A DNA stretch of 64,000 nt from Rhynchopus sp. YZ270_cl-10 (taxonomy: Eukaryota; Euglenozoa; Diplonemea; Diplonemida; Diplonemidae). Positions within the stretch are counted from its first letter, which is position 1; every line of letters begins with the position of its first letter. The position numbers and the translations under genes were made by a program. The notes beneath the pieces were generated by a model, which worked only from the letters and a program-made list of their open reading frames with translations, did not search any database and was not told the origin of the DNA. Of this stretch, positions 11,501 through 23,380 are shown in pieces. The stretch is taken from the NCBI GenBank assembly GCA_964035575.1, contig OZ037861.1:186001-250000 (forward strand), given 5' to 3'.

Positions 11501-14500
11501 ATGGCTAGGAGTGTGGCAGCCACACGTGGCAGCGTGGCTGCCACGTGGCTGCCACGTGGCAGCCACACAGGTGGTCAAAAAGCCAAAAAATAGATGTCCA
11601 TTTTGAGACACTTTTGGTACCAACTTTTCCTTAGGGATTTTAACTTTTGTGTTAGCAAAAAAAGCAAAAAAGTTTGGTTGCTCTACGGTCAACCTGGAAA
11701 TCTACTAACGTAGAGGTCATGGCTAGGAGTGTGGCAGCCACACGTGGCAGCGTGGCTGCCACGTGGCTGCCACGTGGCAGCCACACAGGTGGTCAAAAAG
11801 CCAAAAAATAGATGTCCATTTTGAGACACTTTTGGTACCAACTTTTCCTTAGGGATTTTAACTTTTGTGTTAGCAAAAAAAGCAAAAAAGTTTGGTTGCT
11901 CTACGGTCAACCTGGAAATCTACTAACGTAGAGGTCATGGCTAGGAGTGTGGCAGCCACACGTGGCAGCGTGGCTGCCACGTGGCTGCCACGTGGCAGCC
12001 ACACAGGTGGTCAAAAAGCCAAAAAATAGATGTCCATTTTGAGACACTTTTGGTACCAACTTTTCCTTAGGGATTTTAACTTTTGTGTTAGCAAAAAAAG
12101 CAAAAAAGTTTGGTTGCTCTACGGTCAACCTGGAAATCTACTAACGTAGAGGTCATGGCTAGGAGTGTGGCAGCCACACGTGGCAGCGTGGCTGCCACGT
12201 GGCTGCCACGTGGCAGCCACACAGGTGGTCAAAAAGCCAAAAAATAGATGTCCATTTTGAGACACTTTTGGTACCAACTTTTCCTTAGGGATTTTAACTT
12301 TTGTGTTAGCAAAAAAAGCAAAAAAGTTTGGTTGCTCTACGGTCAACCTGGAAATCTACTAACGTAGAGGTCATGGCTAGGAGTGTGGCAGCCACACGTG
12401 GCAGCGTGGCTGCCACGTGGCTGCCACGTGGCAGCCACACAGGTGGTCAAAAAGCCAAAAAATAGATGTCCATTTTGAGACACTTTTGGTACCAACTTTT
12501 CCTTAGGGATTTTAACTTTTGTGTTAGCAAAAAAAGCAAAAAAGTTTGGTTGCTCTACGGTCAACCTGGAAATCTACTAACGTAGAGGTCATGGCTAGGA
12601 GTGTGGCAGCCACACAGGTGGTCAAAAAGCCAAAAAATAGATGTCCATTTTGAGACACTTTTGGTACCAACTTTTCCTTAGGGATTTTAACTTTTGTGTT
12701 AGCAAAAAAAGCAAAAAAGTTTGGTTGCTCTACGGTCAACCTGGAAATCTACTAACGTAGAGGTCATGGCTAGGAGTGTGGCAGCCACACGTGGCAGCGT
12801 GGCTGCCACGTGGCTGCCACGTGGCAGCCACACAGGTGGTCAAAAAGCCAAAAAATAGATGTCCATTTTGAGACACTTTTGGTACCAACTTTTCCTTAGG
12901 GATTTTAACTTTTGTGTTAGCAAAAAAAGCAAAAAAGTTTGGTTGCTCTACGGTCAACCTGGAAATCTACTAACGTAGAGGTCATGGCTAGGAGTGTGGC
13001 AGCCACACGTGGCAGCGTGGCTGCCACGTGGCTGCCACGTGGCAGCCACACAGGTGGTCAAAAAGCCAAAAAATAGATGTCCATTTTGAGACACTTTTGG
13101 TACCAACTTTTCCTTAGGGATTTTAACTTTTGTGTTAGCAAAAAAAGCAAAAAAGTTTGGTTGCTCTACGGTCAACCTGGAAATCTACTAACGTAGAGGT
13201 CATGGCTAGGAGTGTGGCAGCCACACGTGGCAGCGTGGCTGCCACGTGGCTGCCACGTGGCAGCCACACAGGTGGTCAAAAAGCCAAAAAATAGATGTCC
13301 ATTTTGAGACACTTTTGGTACCAACTTTTCCTTAGGGATTTTAACTTTTGTGTTAGCAAAAAAAGCAAAAAAGTTTGGTTGCTCTACGGTCAACCTGGAA
13401 ATCTACTAACGTAGAGGTCATGGCTAGGAGTGTGGCAGCCACACGTGGCAGCGTGGCTGCCACGTGGCTGCCACGTGGCAGCCACACAGGTGGTCAAAAA
13501 GCCAAAAAATAGATGTCCATTTTGAGACACTTTTGGTACCAACTTTTCCTTAGGGATTTTAACTTTTGTGTTAGCAAAAAAAGCAAAAAAGTTTGGTTGC
13601 TCTACGGTCAACCTGGAAATCTACTAACGTAGAGGTCATGGCTAGGAGTGTGGCAGCCACACGTGGCAGCGTGGCTGCCACGTGGCTGCCACGTGGCAGC
13701 CACACAGGTGGTCAAAAAGCCAAAAAATAGATGTCCATTTTGAGACACTTTTGGTACCAACTTTTCCTTAGGGATTTTAACTTTTGTGTTAGCAAAAAAA
13801 GCAAAAAAGTTTGGTTGCTCTACGGTCAACCTGGAAATCTACTAACGTAGAGGTCATGGCTAGGAGTGTGGCAGCCACACGTGGCAGCGTGGCTGCCACG
13901 TGGCTGCCACGTGGCAGCCACACAGGTGGTCAAAAAGCCAAAAAATAGATGTCCATTTTGAGACACTTTTGGTACCAACTTTTCCTTAGGGATTTTAACT
14001 TTTGTGTTAGCAAAAAAAGCAAAAAAGTTTGGTTGCTCTACGGTCAACCTGGAAATCTACTAACGTAGAGGTCATGGCTAGGAGTGTGGCAGCCACACGT
14101 GGCAGCGTGGCTGCCACGTGGCTGCCACGTGGCAGCCACACAGGTGGTCAAAAAGCCAAAAAATAGATGTCCATTTTGAGACACTTTTGGTACCAACTTT
14201 TCCTTAGGGATTTTAACTTTTGTGTTAGCAAAAAAAGCAAAAAAGTTTGGTTGCTCTACGGTCAACCTGGAAATCTACTAACGTAGAGGTCATGGCTAGG
14301 AGTGTGGCAGCCACACGTGGCAGCGTGGCTGCCACGTGGCTGCCACGTGGCAGCCACACAGGTGGTCAAAAAGCCAAAAAATAGATGTCCATTTTGAGAC
14401 ACTTTTGGTACCAACTTTTCCTTAGGGATTTTAACTTTTGTGTTAGCAAAAAAAGCAAAAAAGTTTGGTTGCTCTACGGTCAACCTGGAAATCTACTAAC

Positions 14501-17133
14501 GTAGAGGTCATGGCTAGGAGTGTGGCAGCCACACGTGGCAGCGTGGCTGCCACACGTGGCAGCGTGGCTGCCACGTGGCTGCCACGTGGCAGCCACACAG
14601 GTGGTCAAAAAGCCAAAAAATAGATGTCCATTTTGAGACACTTTTGGTACCAACTTTTCCTTAGGGATTTTAACTTTTGTGTTAGCAAAAAAAGCAAAAA
14701 AGTTTGGTTGCTCTACGGTCAACCTGGAAATCTACTAACGTAGAGGTCATGGCTAGGAGTGTGGCAGCCACACGTGGCAGCGTGGCTGCCACGTGGCTGC
14801 CACGTGGCAGCCACACAGGTGGTCAAAAAGCCAAAAAATAGATGTCCATTTTGAGACACTTTTGGTACCAACTTTTCCTTAGGGATTTTAACTTTTGTGT
14901 TAGCAAAAAAAGCAAAAAAGTTTGGTTGCTCTACGGTCAACCTGGAAATCTACTAACGTAGAGGTCATGGCTAGGAGTGTGGCAGCCACACGTGGCAGCG
15001 TGGCTGCCACACGTGGCAGCGTGGCTGCCACGTGGCTGCCACGTGGCAGCCACACAGGTGGTCAAAAAGCCAAAAAATAGATGTCCATTTTGAGACACTT
15101 TTGGTACCAACTTTTCCTTAGGGATTTTAACTTTTGTGTTAGCAAAAAAAGCAAAAAAGTTTGGTTGCTCTACGGTCAACCTGGAAATCTACTAACGTAG
15201 AGGTCATGGCTAGGAGTGTGGCAGCCACACGTGGCAGCGTGGCTGCCACGTGGCTGCCACGTGGCAGCCACACAGGTGGTCAAAAAGCCAAAAAATAGAT
15301 GTCCATTTTGAGACACTTTTGGTACCAACTTTTCCTTAGGGATTTTAACTTTTGTGTTAGCAAAAAAAGCAAAAAAGTTTGGTTGCTCTACGGTCAACCT
15401 GGAAATCTACTAACGTAGAGGTCATGGCTAGGAGTGTGGCAGCCACACGTGGCAGCGTGGCTGCCACGTGGCTGCCACGTGGCAGCCACACAGGTGGTCA
15501 AAAAGCCAAAAAATAGATGTCCATTTTGAGACACTTTTGGTACCAACTTTTCCTTAGGGATTTTAACTTTTGTGTTAGCAAAAAAAGCAAAAAAGTTTGG
15601 TTGCTCTACGGTCAACCTGGAAATCTACTAACGTAGAGGTCATGGCTAGGAGTGTGGCAGCCACACGTGGCAGCGTGGCTGCCACGTGGCTGCCACGTGG
15701 CAGCCACACAGGTGGTCAAAAAGCCAAAAAATAGATGTCCATTTTGAGACACTTTTGGTACCAACTTTTCCTTAGGGATTTTAACTTTTGTGTTAGCAAA
15801 AAAAGCAAAAAAGTTTGGTTGCTCTACGGTCAACCTGGAAATCTACTAACGTAGAGGTCATGGCTAGGAGTGTGGCAGCCACACGTGGCAGCGTGGCTGC
15901 CACGTGGCTGCCACGTGGCAGCCACACAGGTGGTCAAAAAGCCAAAAAATAGATGTCCATTTTGAGACACTTTTGGTACCAACTTTTCCTTAGGGATTTT
16001 AACTTTTGTGTTAGCAAAAAAAGCAAAAAAGTTTGGTTGCTCTACGGTCAACCTGGAAATCTACTAACGTAGAGGTCATGGCTAGGAGTGTGGCAGCCAC
16101 ACGTGGCAGCGTGGCTGCCACACGTGGCAGCGTGGCTGCCACGTGGCTGCCACGTGGCAGCCACACAGGTGGTCAAAAAGCCAAAAAATAGATGTCCATT
16201 TTGAGACACTTTTGGTACCAACTTTTCCTTAGGGATTTTAACTTTTGTGTTAGCAAAAAAAGCAAAAAAGTTTGGTTGCTCTACGGTCAACCTGGAAATC
16301 TACTAACGTAGAGGTCATGGCTAGGAGTGTGGCAGCCACACGTGGCAGCGTGGCTGCCACGTGGCTGCCACGTGGCAGCCACACAGGTGGTCAAAAAGCC
16401 AAAAAATAGATGTCCATTTTGAGACACTTTTGGTACCAACTTTTCCTTAGGGATTTTAACTTTTGTGTTAGCAAAAAAAGCAAAAAAGTTTGGTTGCTCT
16501 ACGGTCAACCTGGAAATCTACTAACGTAGAGGTCATGGCTAGGAGTGTGGCAGCCACACGTGGCAGCGTGGCTGCCACGTGGCTGCCACGTGGCAGCCAC
16601 ACAGGTGGTCAAAAAGCCAAAAAATAGATGTCCATTTTGAGACACTTTTGGTACCAACTTTTCCTTAGGGATTTTAACTTTTGTGTTAGCAAAAAAAGCA
16701 AAAAAGTTTGGTTGCTCTACGGTCAACCTGGAAATCTACTAACGTAGAGGTCATGGCTAGGAGTGTGGCAGCCACACGTGGCAGCGTGGCTGCCACGTGG
16801 CTGCCACGTGGCAGCCACACAGGTGGTCAAAAAGCCAAAAAATAGATGTCCATTTTGAGACACTTTTGGTACCAACTTTTCCTTAGGGATTTTAACTTTT
16901 GTGTTAGCAAAAAAAGCAAAAAAGTTTGGTTGCTCTACGGTCAACCTGGAAATCTACTAACGTAGAGGTCATGGCTAGGAGTGTGGCAGCCACACGTGGC
17001 AGCGTGGCTGCCACGTGGCTGCCACGTGGCAGCCACACAGGTGGTCAAAAAGCCAAAAAATAGATGTCCATTTTGAGACACTTTTGGTACCAACTTTTCC
17101 TTAGGGATTTTAACTTTTGTGGCGCTTCGCGCC
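5530..17133. repeat. 218-bp satellite array, main block (about 53 copies)
   Basis: About 52 full monomers plus partial ends. Most are 218 bp and look identical. Four are 239 bp (starting near 5825, 14480, 14937 and 16048) through a 21-bp duplication in the CACGTGGCAGCGTGGCTGC part. Two are 175 bp (starting near 9988 and 12561) through a 43-bp deletion of the palindromic part. The two short monomers are exactly 12 monomers (2,573 bp) apart. The repeated minus-strand 73-residue frame is considered non-coding. Confidence 0.97.
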
Positions 17134-17206
17134 TAAGGGCTTCGCCCTTCGGCGCGAAGCGCCACAAAAGTTAAAATCCCTAAGGAAAAGTTGGTACCAA
17201 AAGTGT
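17078..17206. repeat. 129-bp palindrome, second copy
   Basis: Identical in length and sequence to 921-1049: 56-bp arms made of satellite end plus GGCGCTTCGCGCC around a 17-bp centre. It marks the right end of the main 218-bp array and the start of module X copy 2. Confidence 0.95.
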
Positions 17207-18775
17207 CCATTCTTTTGCGAGGAGTGGAGGACTTCTGAAATCCTGCCACTGTCAAAAGAGAGAGTAGGAAGTATTTAGTGTGGTTTCTGTGGTGTAGTGT
17301 AAAAAAATGGGTAGGGTTTAGGGAGGAGAACAGGGGTTGATGTATGAAATGAAAAGTTCAAAAATAATCTTTGTTTTGTATACTCACATATTGTCTGTAG
17401 TGATCGTGTGGGCTACGAAGGACTTCATTTCTGAAGAAATAAATGAAAAATATAATAAAGAATACGACAGACTTTATTTTTCAAAGAGGAGTAGCGAATA
17501 CAACGAACTTCATTCTTGAAAAATAAGGACTCGATTACGACGGACTTCATTATGAACAATGAAACCTCTATTACGACGGGCTTCATTCTGAATGATAAAA
17601 CCTCGGTTACGACGGACTTCATTCTGAATGATAAAACCTCGGTTACGACGGACTTCATTCTGAATGATAAAACATCGGTTACGACGGACTTCATTTTGAA
17701 GGATGAAACCTCGATTACGACGGACTTCATTCTGAATGATAAAACCTCGGTTACGACGGACTTCATTAATCGCGGAATTCGATTTTCCCTTACGATCCTT
17801 ATTTTTTTTTTTTTTGGCCCTTTTTTCCTAGTTCTGGACCAATCTCTCAAATAAAGCCAGAATTTTCGACTTTTGAGCCTTTTTAAGCAATTTCCCTGCG
17901 TATTTCTGCAGGGAATAATCAAAAAAACGCAATTTTACCTTAGAAAAAGCGAAATTTTCGCAAAGACAAAAAAATTGAAAAATTTGAAAATTGCGAAATT
18001 CGGTTTTCCCTTACGATCCTTATTTTTTTTTTTTGGCCCTTTTTTCCTAGTTCTGGCCCAATCTTTCAAATAAAGCCAGAATTTTCAACTTTTGAGCCTT
18101 TTTAAGCAATTTCCCTGCATTTTTCTGCAAAAAATCATCAAAATAACTCAATTTTGCCTTTGCGAAAATTGAAATTTTCGAGACAAAAATTTCAAAAATT
18201 TCACAGTCATAAAAACGCTCAGGAAAAAATCGGGGTCCGTTTTTTGGGCAGAGAAGTGCGTTTTAGGTGCCCACAGGTGGTCAAAACATCAAAATTTTGT
18301 GTTTTTTTTGCACTTTTGGACACCCAAGGATCCACTATCAGGGGTAGCCTGAGATTTCCCTTTGCGAAAAAAAAAATTTTTTTTTTTCGAAAAATTTTTT
18401 TTTCGACAACTACTTTCTGAGGTACCAGTTAAGGGCGGAAACTCAAAACCGCGTTTTAGATGACCACAGATGCTCAAAAGTGCCCGATTTTGCTTTTAAT
18501 GAGCTCAAATCGTCAAAATAGGGTGCTCACAAAAAAATTTTTCAGAGTTCAGTTAGCACAGAAATCGCCGCTCCCACATGTGGCAGACGTGGCAGGTGTG
18601 GCAGCCACGTCTGCCACACCGTGGCGGTCGTGGCTGCCACGACCGCCACGGTGTGGCAGGGGTACCGCCACGTTGACCAGGAGAAAGCGTGGCAAGCGTG
18701 GCTGCCACGCGACCGCCACGCCCCTGCCACACCTCGACGTCACCGCCACACGTGGCAGCCACGCTCCGAGCCATG
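17207..18775. repeat. Module X, copy 2
   Basis: Matches 1050-2473 with only a handful of base differences (for example in the GCAGGGAATAATC, AAAGACAAAAAAATT and GTCCGTTTTTTGGGC surroundings). It carries four extra copies of the 36-bp repeat around ACGACGGACTTCATTCTG (17560-17770), which accounts for the 144-bp size difference. Homology ends at GCTCCGAGCCATG in both copies. Confidence 0.93.
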
Positions 18776-19855
18776 TCACAACCACACGAGCCAGCGAAGT
18801 GTCACAGCGGCGCAGGTGTGGCGTTAACGCGATGGGTTAAACCCGTAGCATGCTTTAGGTGCACACGAACCGTGTATCGCTTATGCATAGCGTTGTGTGT
18901 ATCGTATACGTACAGCGTCACGTGCAAACCATACACAGACCGGTTGACACACCAGCCAGCGAAGTGTTTTCAAGACCGTCAACTCAAATAGATGTCAATT
19001 TTGAGACATTTTTTGTCCCAACTTTTTCCTTAGGGATTTTTCGGGTACTTAGCGAAATTTTCGCCATCGAAAGCTAGCCCCTTCCACGGTCGCTGTGGCC
19101 TCGGGACGTTTAAGTCGCCGTTAGGGCGACTTAAGTCCCTTGGCCCCAGCGCAAGGCTCTGATGAGGCCCAGGCCTCCCGGCCGGGAGGCCCGGCCTCCC
19201 AGGCCTCCCGGCCTCCCAAAAAAAATTCTAGAAAACACTTGTGTTTTCTAGTTTTTAAAGGTTGCTGTTCCGGCCACTCCCTCAGTCTCTAACCCCCCCT
19301 TCAGTCTCCCCCTCCCCCCTGCTGGATACGACCAAAAACCGGTTTTTTTTTGAGGGTGTAGAAGCTTCGCCCAGCCGAAAAAACGTTTTCTTTGGAAAGA
19401 TCGGACACTTTTTGGGGCGTGTATAGGCTCAGCGAGGCTGGGAGCCCTTAGAGACCCTGACACCAGGGTGTCACGAGTACCCCTTTTATACACGTGTTTC
19501 TTAAGGCTTCTACAGGGTTCTACAGGCAAAACAGGCGTTTTGGCCAAAAACCCGGTTTTTCAGGCAGGTGACCGGTTTTGCGGCTTGGGAAACGTGCCAG
19601 CGAGCTGTGAGAACCGTGCATGGGCCACACACGGCACGAGTTGCAGCAGCCCACCGAAGGTGGGCTGCGTTTGGTAACCACACGATGCGGTTAACGCGTG
19701 TATCGCACATGCATAGCGTTGTGTGTATCGTATACGAAGACCGTAGTGTGTAACGCACGTGTAGACCGTTCCGTTATCACAACCACACGAGCCAGCGAAG
19801 TGTCACAGCGGCGCAGGTGTTGCGTTAACGCGATGGCGTTAAACCCGTAGCATGC
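18776..19855. repeat. Mosaic of repeat fragments between module X and the 57-bp array
   Basis: Contains, in order: a segment with CACAACCACACGAGCCAGCG and GTTAAACCCGTAGCATGCTT that recurs at 19776-19859; a copy of the satellite core (18985-19045, ATAGATGTCAATTTTGAGAC and CCTTAGGGATTTTTCGGG); a GC-rich inverted block GGCCTCCCGGCCGGGAGGCC (19152-19227); and an element Y fragment (19462-19660). No gene seen. Confidence 0.8.
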
Positions 19856-21040
19856 TTTCGTACAGATCGCTACGTACACATCGGTTGCGTTGCGTTGCAT
19901 GCGTTGCGTTCGTTGCATACAGATCGCTACGTACACATCGGTTGCGTTGCGTTGCATGCGTTGCGTTCGTTGCATACAGATCGCTACGTATGCATCGGTT
20001 GCGTTGCGTTGCATGCGTTGCGTTCGTTGCATACAGATCGCTACGTACGCATCGGTTGCGTTCGTTGCATACAGATCGCTACGTACACATCGGTTGCGTT
20101 GCGTTGCATGCGTTGCGTTCGTTGCATACAGATCGCTACGTACACATCGGTTGCGTTGCGTTGCATGCGTTGCGTTCGTTGCATACAGATCGCTACGTAC
20201 ACATCGGTTGCGTTGCGTTGCATGCGTTGCGTTCGTTGCATACAGATCGCTACGTACACATCGGTTGCGTTGCGTTGCATGCGTTGCGTTGCGTTCGTTG
20301 CGTTGCGTTCGTTACATACAGATCGTAACGTACACATCGGTTGCGCTGCGTTGTATGCGTTGCGTTGGATACGTTGCGTTCGTTGCATACAGATCGCTAC
20401 GTACACATCGGTTGCGTTGCGTTGCATGCGTTGCGTTCGTTACATACAGATCGTAACGTACACATCGGTTGCGCTGCGTTGTATGCGTTGCGTTGGATAC
20501 GTTGCGTTCGTTGCATACAGATCGCTACGTACACATCGGTTGCGTTGCGTTGCATGCGTTGCGTTGCGTTGCATTCGTTGCATACAGATCGTAACGTACA
20601 CATCGGTTGCGCTGCGTTGCATGCGTTGCGTTCGTTGCATACAGATCGCTACGTACACATCGGTTGCGTTGCGTTGCATGCGTTGCGTTCGTTGCATACA
20701 GATCGCTACGTATGCATCGGTTGCGTTGCGTTGCATGCGTTGCGTTCGTTGCATACAGATCGCTACGTACACATCGGTTGCGTTGCGTTGCATGCGTTGC
20801 GTTCGTTGCATACAGATCGCTACGTACACATCGGTTGCGTTGCGTTGCATGCGTTGCGTTGCGTTCGTTGCGTTGCGTTCGTTACATACAGATCGTAACG
20901 TACACATCGGTTGCGCTGCGTTGTATGCGTTGCGTTGGATACGTTGCGTTCGTTGCATACAGATCGCTACGTACACATCGGTTGCGTTGCGTTGCATGCG
21001 TTGCGTTCGTTGCGTTGCGTTCGTTGCATACAGATCGTAT
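19856..21040 (+). repeat. 57-bp CGTTG array (long block, about 20 copies)
   Basis: Tandem 57-bp units built from CGCTACGTACACATCGG, TTGCGTTGCGTTGCATGCG and TTCGTTGCATACAGAT. The 57-bp spacing is exact in the left part (19864, 19921, ...), with shorter and longer variants further right. A block of units is itself repeated (about 20270-20440 versus 20860-21030). Open frames up to 396 codons exist only because the period is 19 codons. Confidence 0.95.
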
Positions 21041-21642
21041 CGAAAACGTAGAGCGTTACGTGCAAACCATACACAGACCGTTTGACACACCAGCCAGCGA
21101 AGTGTTTTCAAGACCGTCAACTCAAATTTTTTTTTTTCGACATCACAAAATTTTTCACCAAAAAAAAAAAAAATTTTTTTTTTTGGGAGTGGGCGATTTC
21201 GGAAAAAAAAATCCAAAAAAAAAAATCCAAAAAAAACCGTCACAGACGGTCCAGTAGCGACGTAAGCAAAATCCATATTTTTTTGCCGAATTTTGCTAAG
21301 TACCGGAAAATTTTTCCTAACAAAAAAAAAAAAAAAATTTCACGCAGGGTCACAAAAAAAAAATTTTTTTTTTTGGGAGGCCGGGAGGCCTGGGAGGCCG
21401 GGCCTCCCGGCCGGGAGGCCTGGGCCTCATCAGAGCCTTGCCCAGCGCCCTATGGGGCGCCTCCTCGTCGGGCCGTTAGGGCCCTCCGGTGGCCAGGGTT
21501 TTTCCCTGGCCTTTGAGGCTCGAACTTCCCCGTCAGACCGGAGCTGGTGTGCTTTATGAGGCACGCTCGTCCGGATGGAGGCTAGCTCGTCCGCCTTCGG
21601 CGAGACCCTCTACCTTCGGCGGGCTTGTGTGCCTTCGTAATT
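21041..21642. repeat. A/T-block and GC-palindrome mosaic
   Basis: After the array come AACCATACACAGACCG and CAGCCAGCGAAGTGTTTTC (also at 18930-18975 and 33640-33670), several A-tract/T-tract blocks (21126-21183, 21350-21374), the inverted partner of the 19152-19227 GC block (21365-21440), and a GGGCGCCTCCTCGTCGGGCC segment that recurs at 27945-28100. No gene seen. Confidence 0.75.
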
Positions 21643-22376
21643 CCTTAACACTCAGTGTTAAGGTCTTTAAGGTTGCTGATCACCCCACCCTCCCCGCGCG
21701 GGGTGGGTTTCGGCCATTTTTTTTCAGGTCTCTAAACGTCCACAGAGGTCAAAAAAGTGGATTCTTGGGAAGATAGGAGGTTTTTTTTAGGGTTTGCAAA
21801 TGAGAAAGACCTCCAAACCCTGACAGACCCTGAAACGAGGGTGTCGCGAGTACCCCTTTTTTACACGTGTTTCTTAAGGGTTCTACAGGGTTCTACAGGC
21901 AAAACAGGCGTTTTGGCCGAAAACCCGGTTTTTCAGGCAGGTAACCGGGTTTGCGGCTTGGAAAACGTGCCAGCGCGCTGCGAGAACCATGCGTGGGGGT
22001 TTGTAACCGCTCGTTGCGTTGGTTGCGTTGCCTTCGCTACGTTGCGTACACATAGCTACGTGCACACCGGTTACGTTGTGTTGCATGCGTTGCGTTCGTT
22101 GCGTTGCGTTCGTTGCATACAGATCGTTACGTACTCATCGCTTGCATTGCGTTGGATGCGTTGCGTTCGGTGCGTTGCGTTGCTTCCGTGTCTTCGGTTC
22201 GAGACGTTACGTACCGAACGGTTGCGTTGCGTCGGTTGCATTCGTTCCGTTCACATCGTTCCGATCTGAACGGAACGATGTGAACGCAAGAAACGTATCG
22301 CATCGGTTGCGTTGGTTGGCTTGTGTGCGTTGCAAACCTTTCATACATCAACCACACCAGCCAGTGAGTGTTAAGG
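21643..22376 (+). mobile_element. Element Y, near-complete copy A
   Basis: Runs from CCTTAACACTCAGTGTTAAGG-like palindromic start to AGTGAGTGTTAAGG end. Inside, in order: GGTGGGTTTCGGCC, the GGTTTGCAAATGAGAAAGACC stretch, TACACGTGTTTCTTAAGG, AACCCGGTTTTTCAGGC, then CGTTG-type tandem repeats (22010-22330) and AAACCTTTCATACATCAACC. The far end continues into ATTGCCAAAAAAAACTAAA, conserved in other copies. No transposase seen; presumably non-autonomous. Confidence 0.7.
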
Positions 22377-22410
22377 ATTGCCAAAAAAAACTAAATGTTC
22401 GTCCGTTGGA

Positions 22411-22610
22411 NNNNNNNNNNNNNNNNNNNNNNNNNNNNNNNNNNNNNNNNNNNNNNNNNNNNNNNNNNNNNNNNNNNNNNNNNNNNNNNNNNNNNNNNNN
22501 NNNNNNNNNNNNNNNNNNNNNNNNNNNNNNNNNNNNNNNNNNNNNNNNNNNNNNNNNNNNNNNNNNNNNNNNNNNNNNNNNNNNNNNNNNNNNNNNNNNN
22601 NNNNNNNNNN
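22411..22610. other. Assembly gap (200 N)
   Basis: Exactly 200 N, a size commonly used as a placeholder for a join of unknown length. Repeats on both sides mean order and orientation across the gap are unverified. Confidence 0.99.
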
Positions 22611-22802
22611 CTATTTTTTGACTTTTTTGGGTGTCTTTTGGGTGTCGACACCCAAAGACACCAAAGACACCCTAGTCGCTTTGGTAGCCTTGGGAATTAT
22701 ACCCATATTTGCTGGGTAAACGTCCCGAGGCCACAGCGACCGTGGAAGGGGCTAGCTTTTGATGACCAAAATTTCGCTAAGTACCCGAAAAATCCCTAAG
22801 GA
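22611..22802. repeat. 227-bp satellite monomer, partial
   Basis: One nearly complete 227-bp monomer (GGTGTCGACACCCAAAGACA, CTTTGGTAGCCTTGGG, TGCTGGGTAAACGTCCCGAGG, TTTCGCTAAGTACCCG), interrupted at CCCTAAGGA by an element Y copy. Confidence 0.9.
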
Positions 22803-23380
22803 ATTTAGTTTTTTTTGGCAATCCTTAACACTCACTGGCTGGTGTGGTTGATGTATGAAAGGTTTGCAACGCACACAAGCCAACGCAACCGATGCGATAC
22901 GTTTCTTGCGTTCACATCGTTCCGTTCAGATCGGAACGATGTGAACGGAACGAATGCAACCGACGCAACGCAACCGTTCGGTACGTAACGTCTCGAACCA
23001 AAGACACGGAAGCAACGCAACGCACCGAGCGCACCGCATCCAACGCAATGCAAGCGATGAGTACGTAACGATCTGTATGCAACGAACGCAACGCAACGAA
23101 CGCAACGCAACCGATGTGTACGAAACGATCGGAACGCAACGAACGTAACCAACCGAACACAACCAACGCAACGCAACCGCTCCGTACGTTGCACTCTGTA
23201 TATAACGATCTCTACACAACGAACGCAACGCATGCAACACAACGTAACCGGTGTGCACGTAGCTATGTGTACGCAACGTAGCGAACGCAACGCAACCAAC
23301 GCAACGAGTGGTTACAAACCCCCACGCATGGTTCTCGCAGCGCGCTGGCACGTTTCCCAAGCCGGAAACCCGGTTTGTAA
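22803..23380 (-). mobile_element. Element Y, truncated copy B
   Basis: Starts with TTAGTTTTTTTTGGCAATCC and CCTTAACACTCACTGGCTGG, then the CAACG-type repeats and GTGGTTACAAACCCCCACGC. It is cut off in the CCGGAAACCCGG part, where another repeat (GTTTGTAACCCTCCAGAGG) begins. Confidence 0.75.

Noticed and set aside
5607-17000. Repeated 73-residue minus-strand frame in every 218-bp monomer
   Set aside because: Identical because the DNA is identical. The monomer is not a multiple of three, and the frame covers palindromes and A-tracts with no protein-like features.
19895-21085. 396-codon open frame (and overlapping frames on both strands) in the 57-bp array
   Set aside because: The period is 19 codons, so any stop-free unit gives a long frame. 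Several frames are open at once on both strands, and unit-length variants are not kept in frame.
22411-22610. Open frames running through the N gap
   Set aside because: They are translations of unknown bases.
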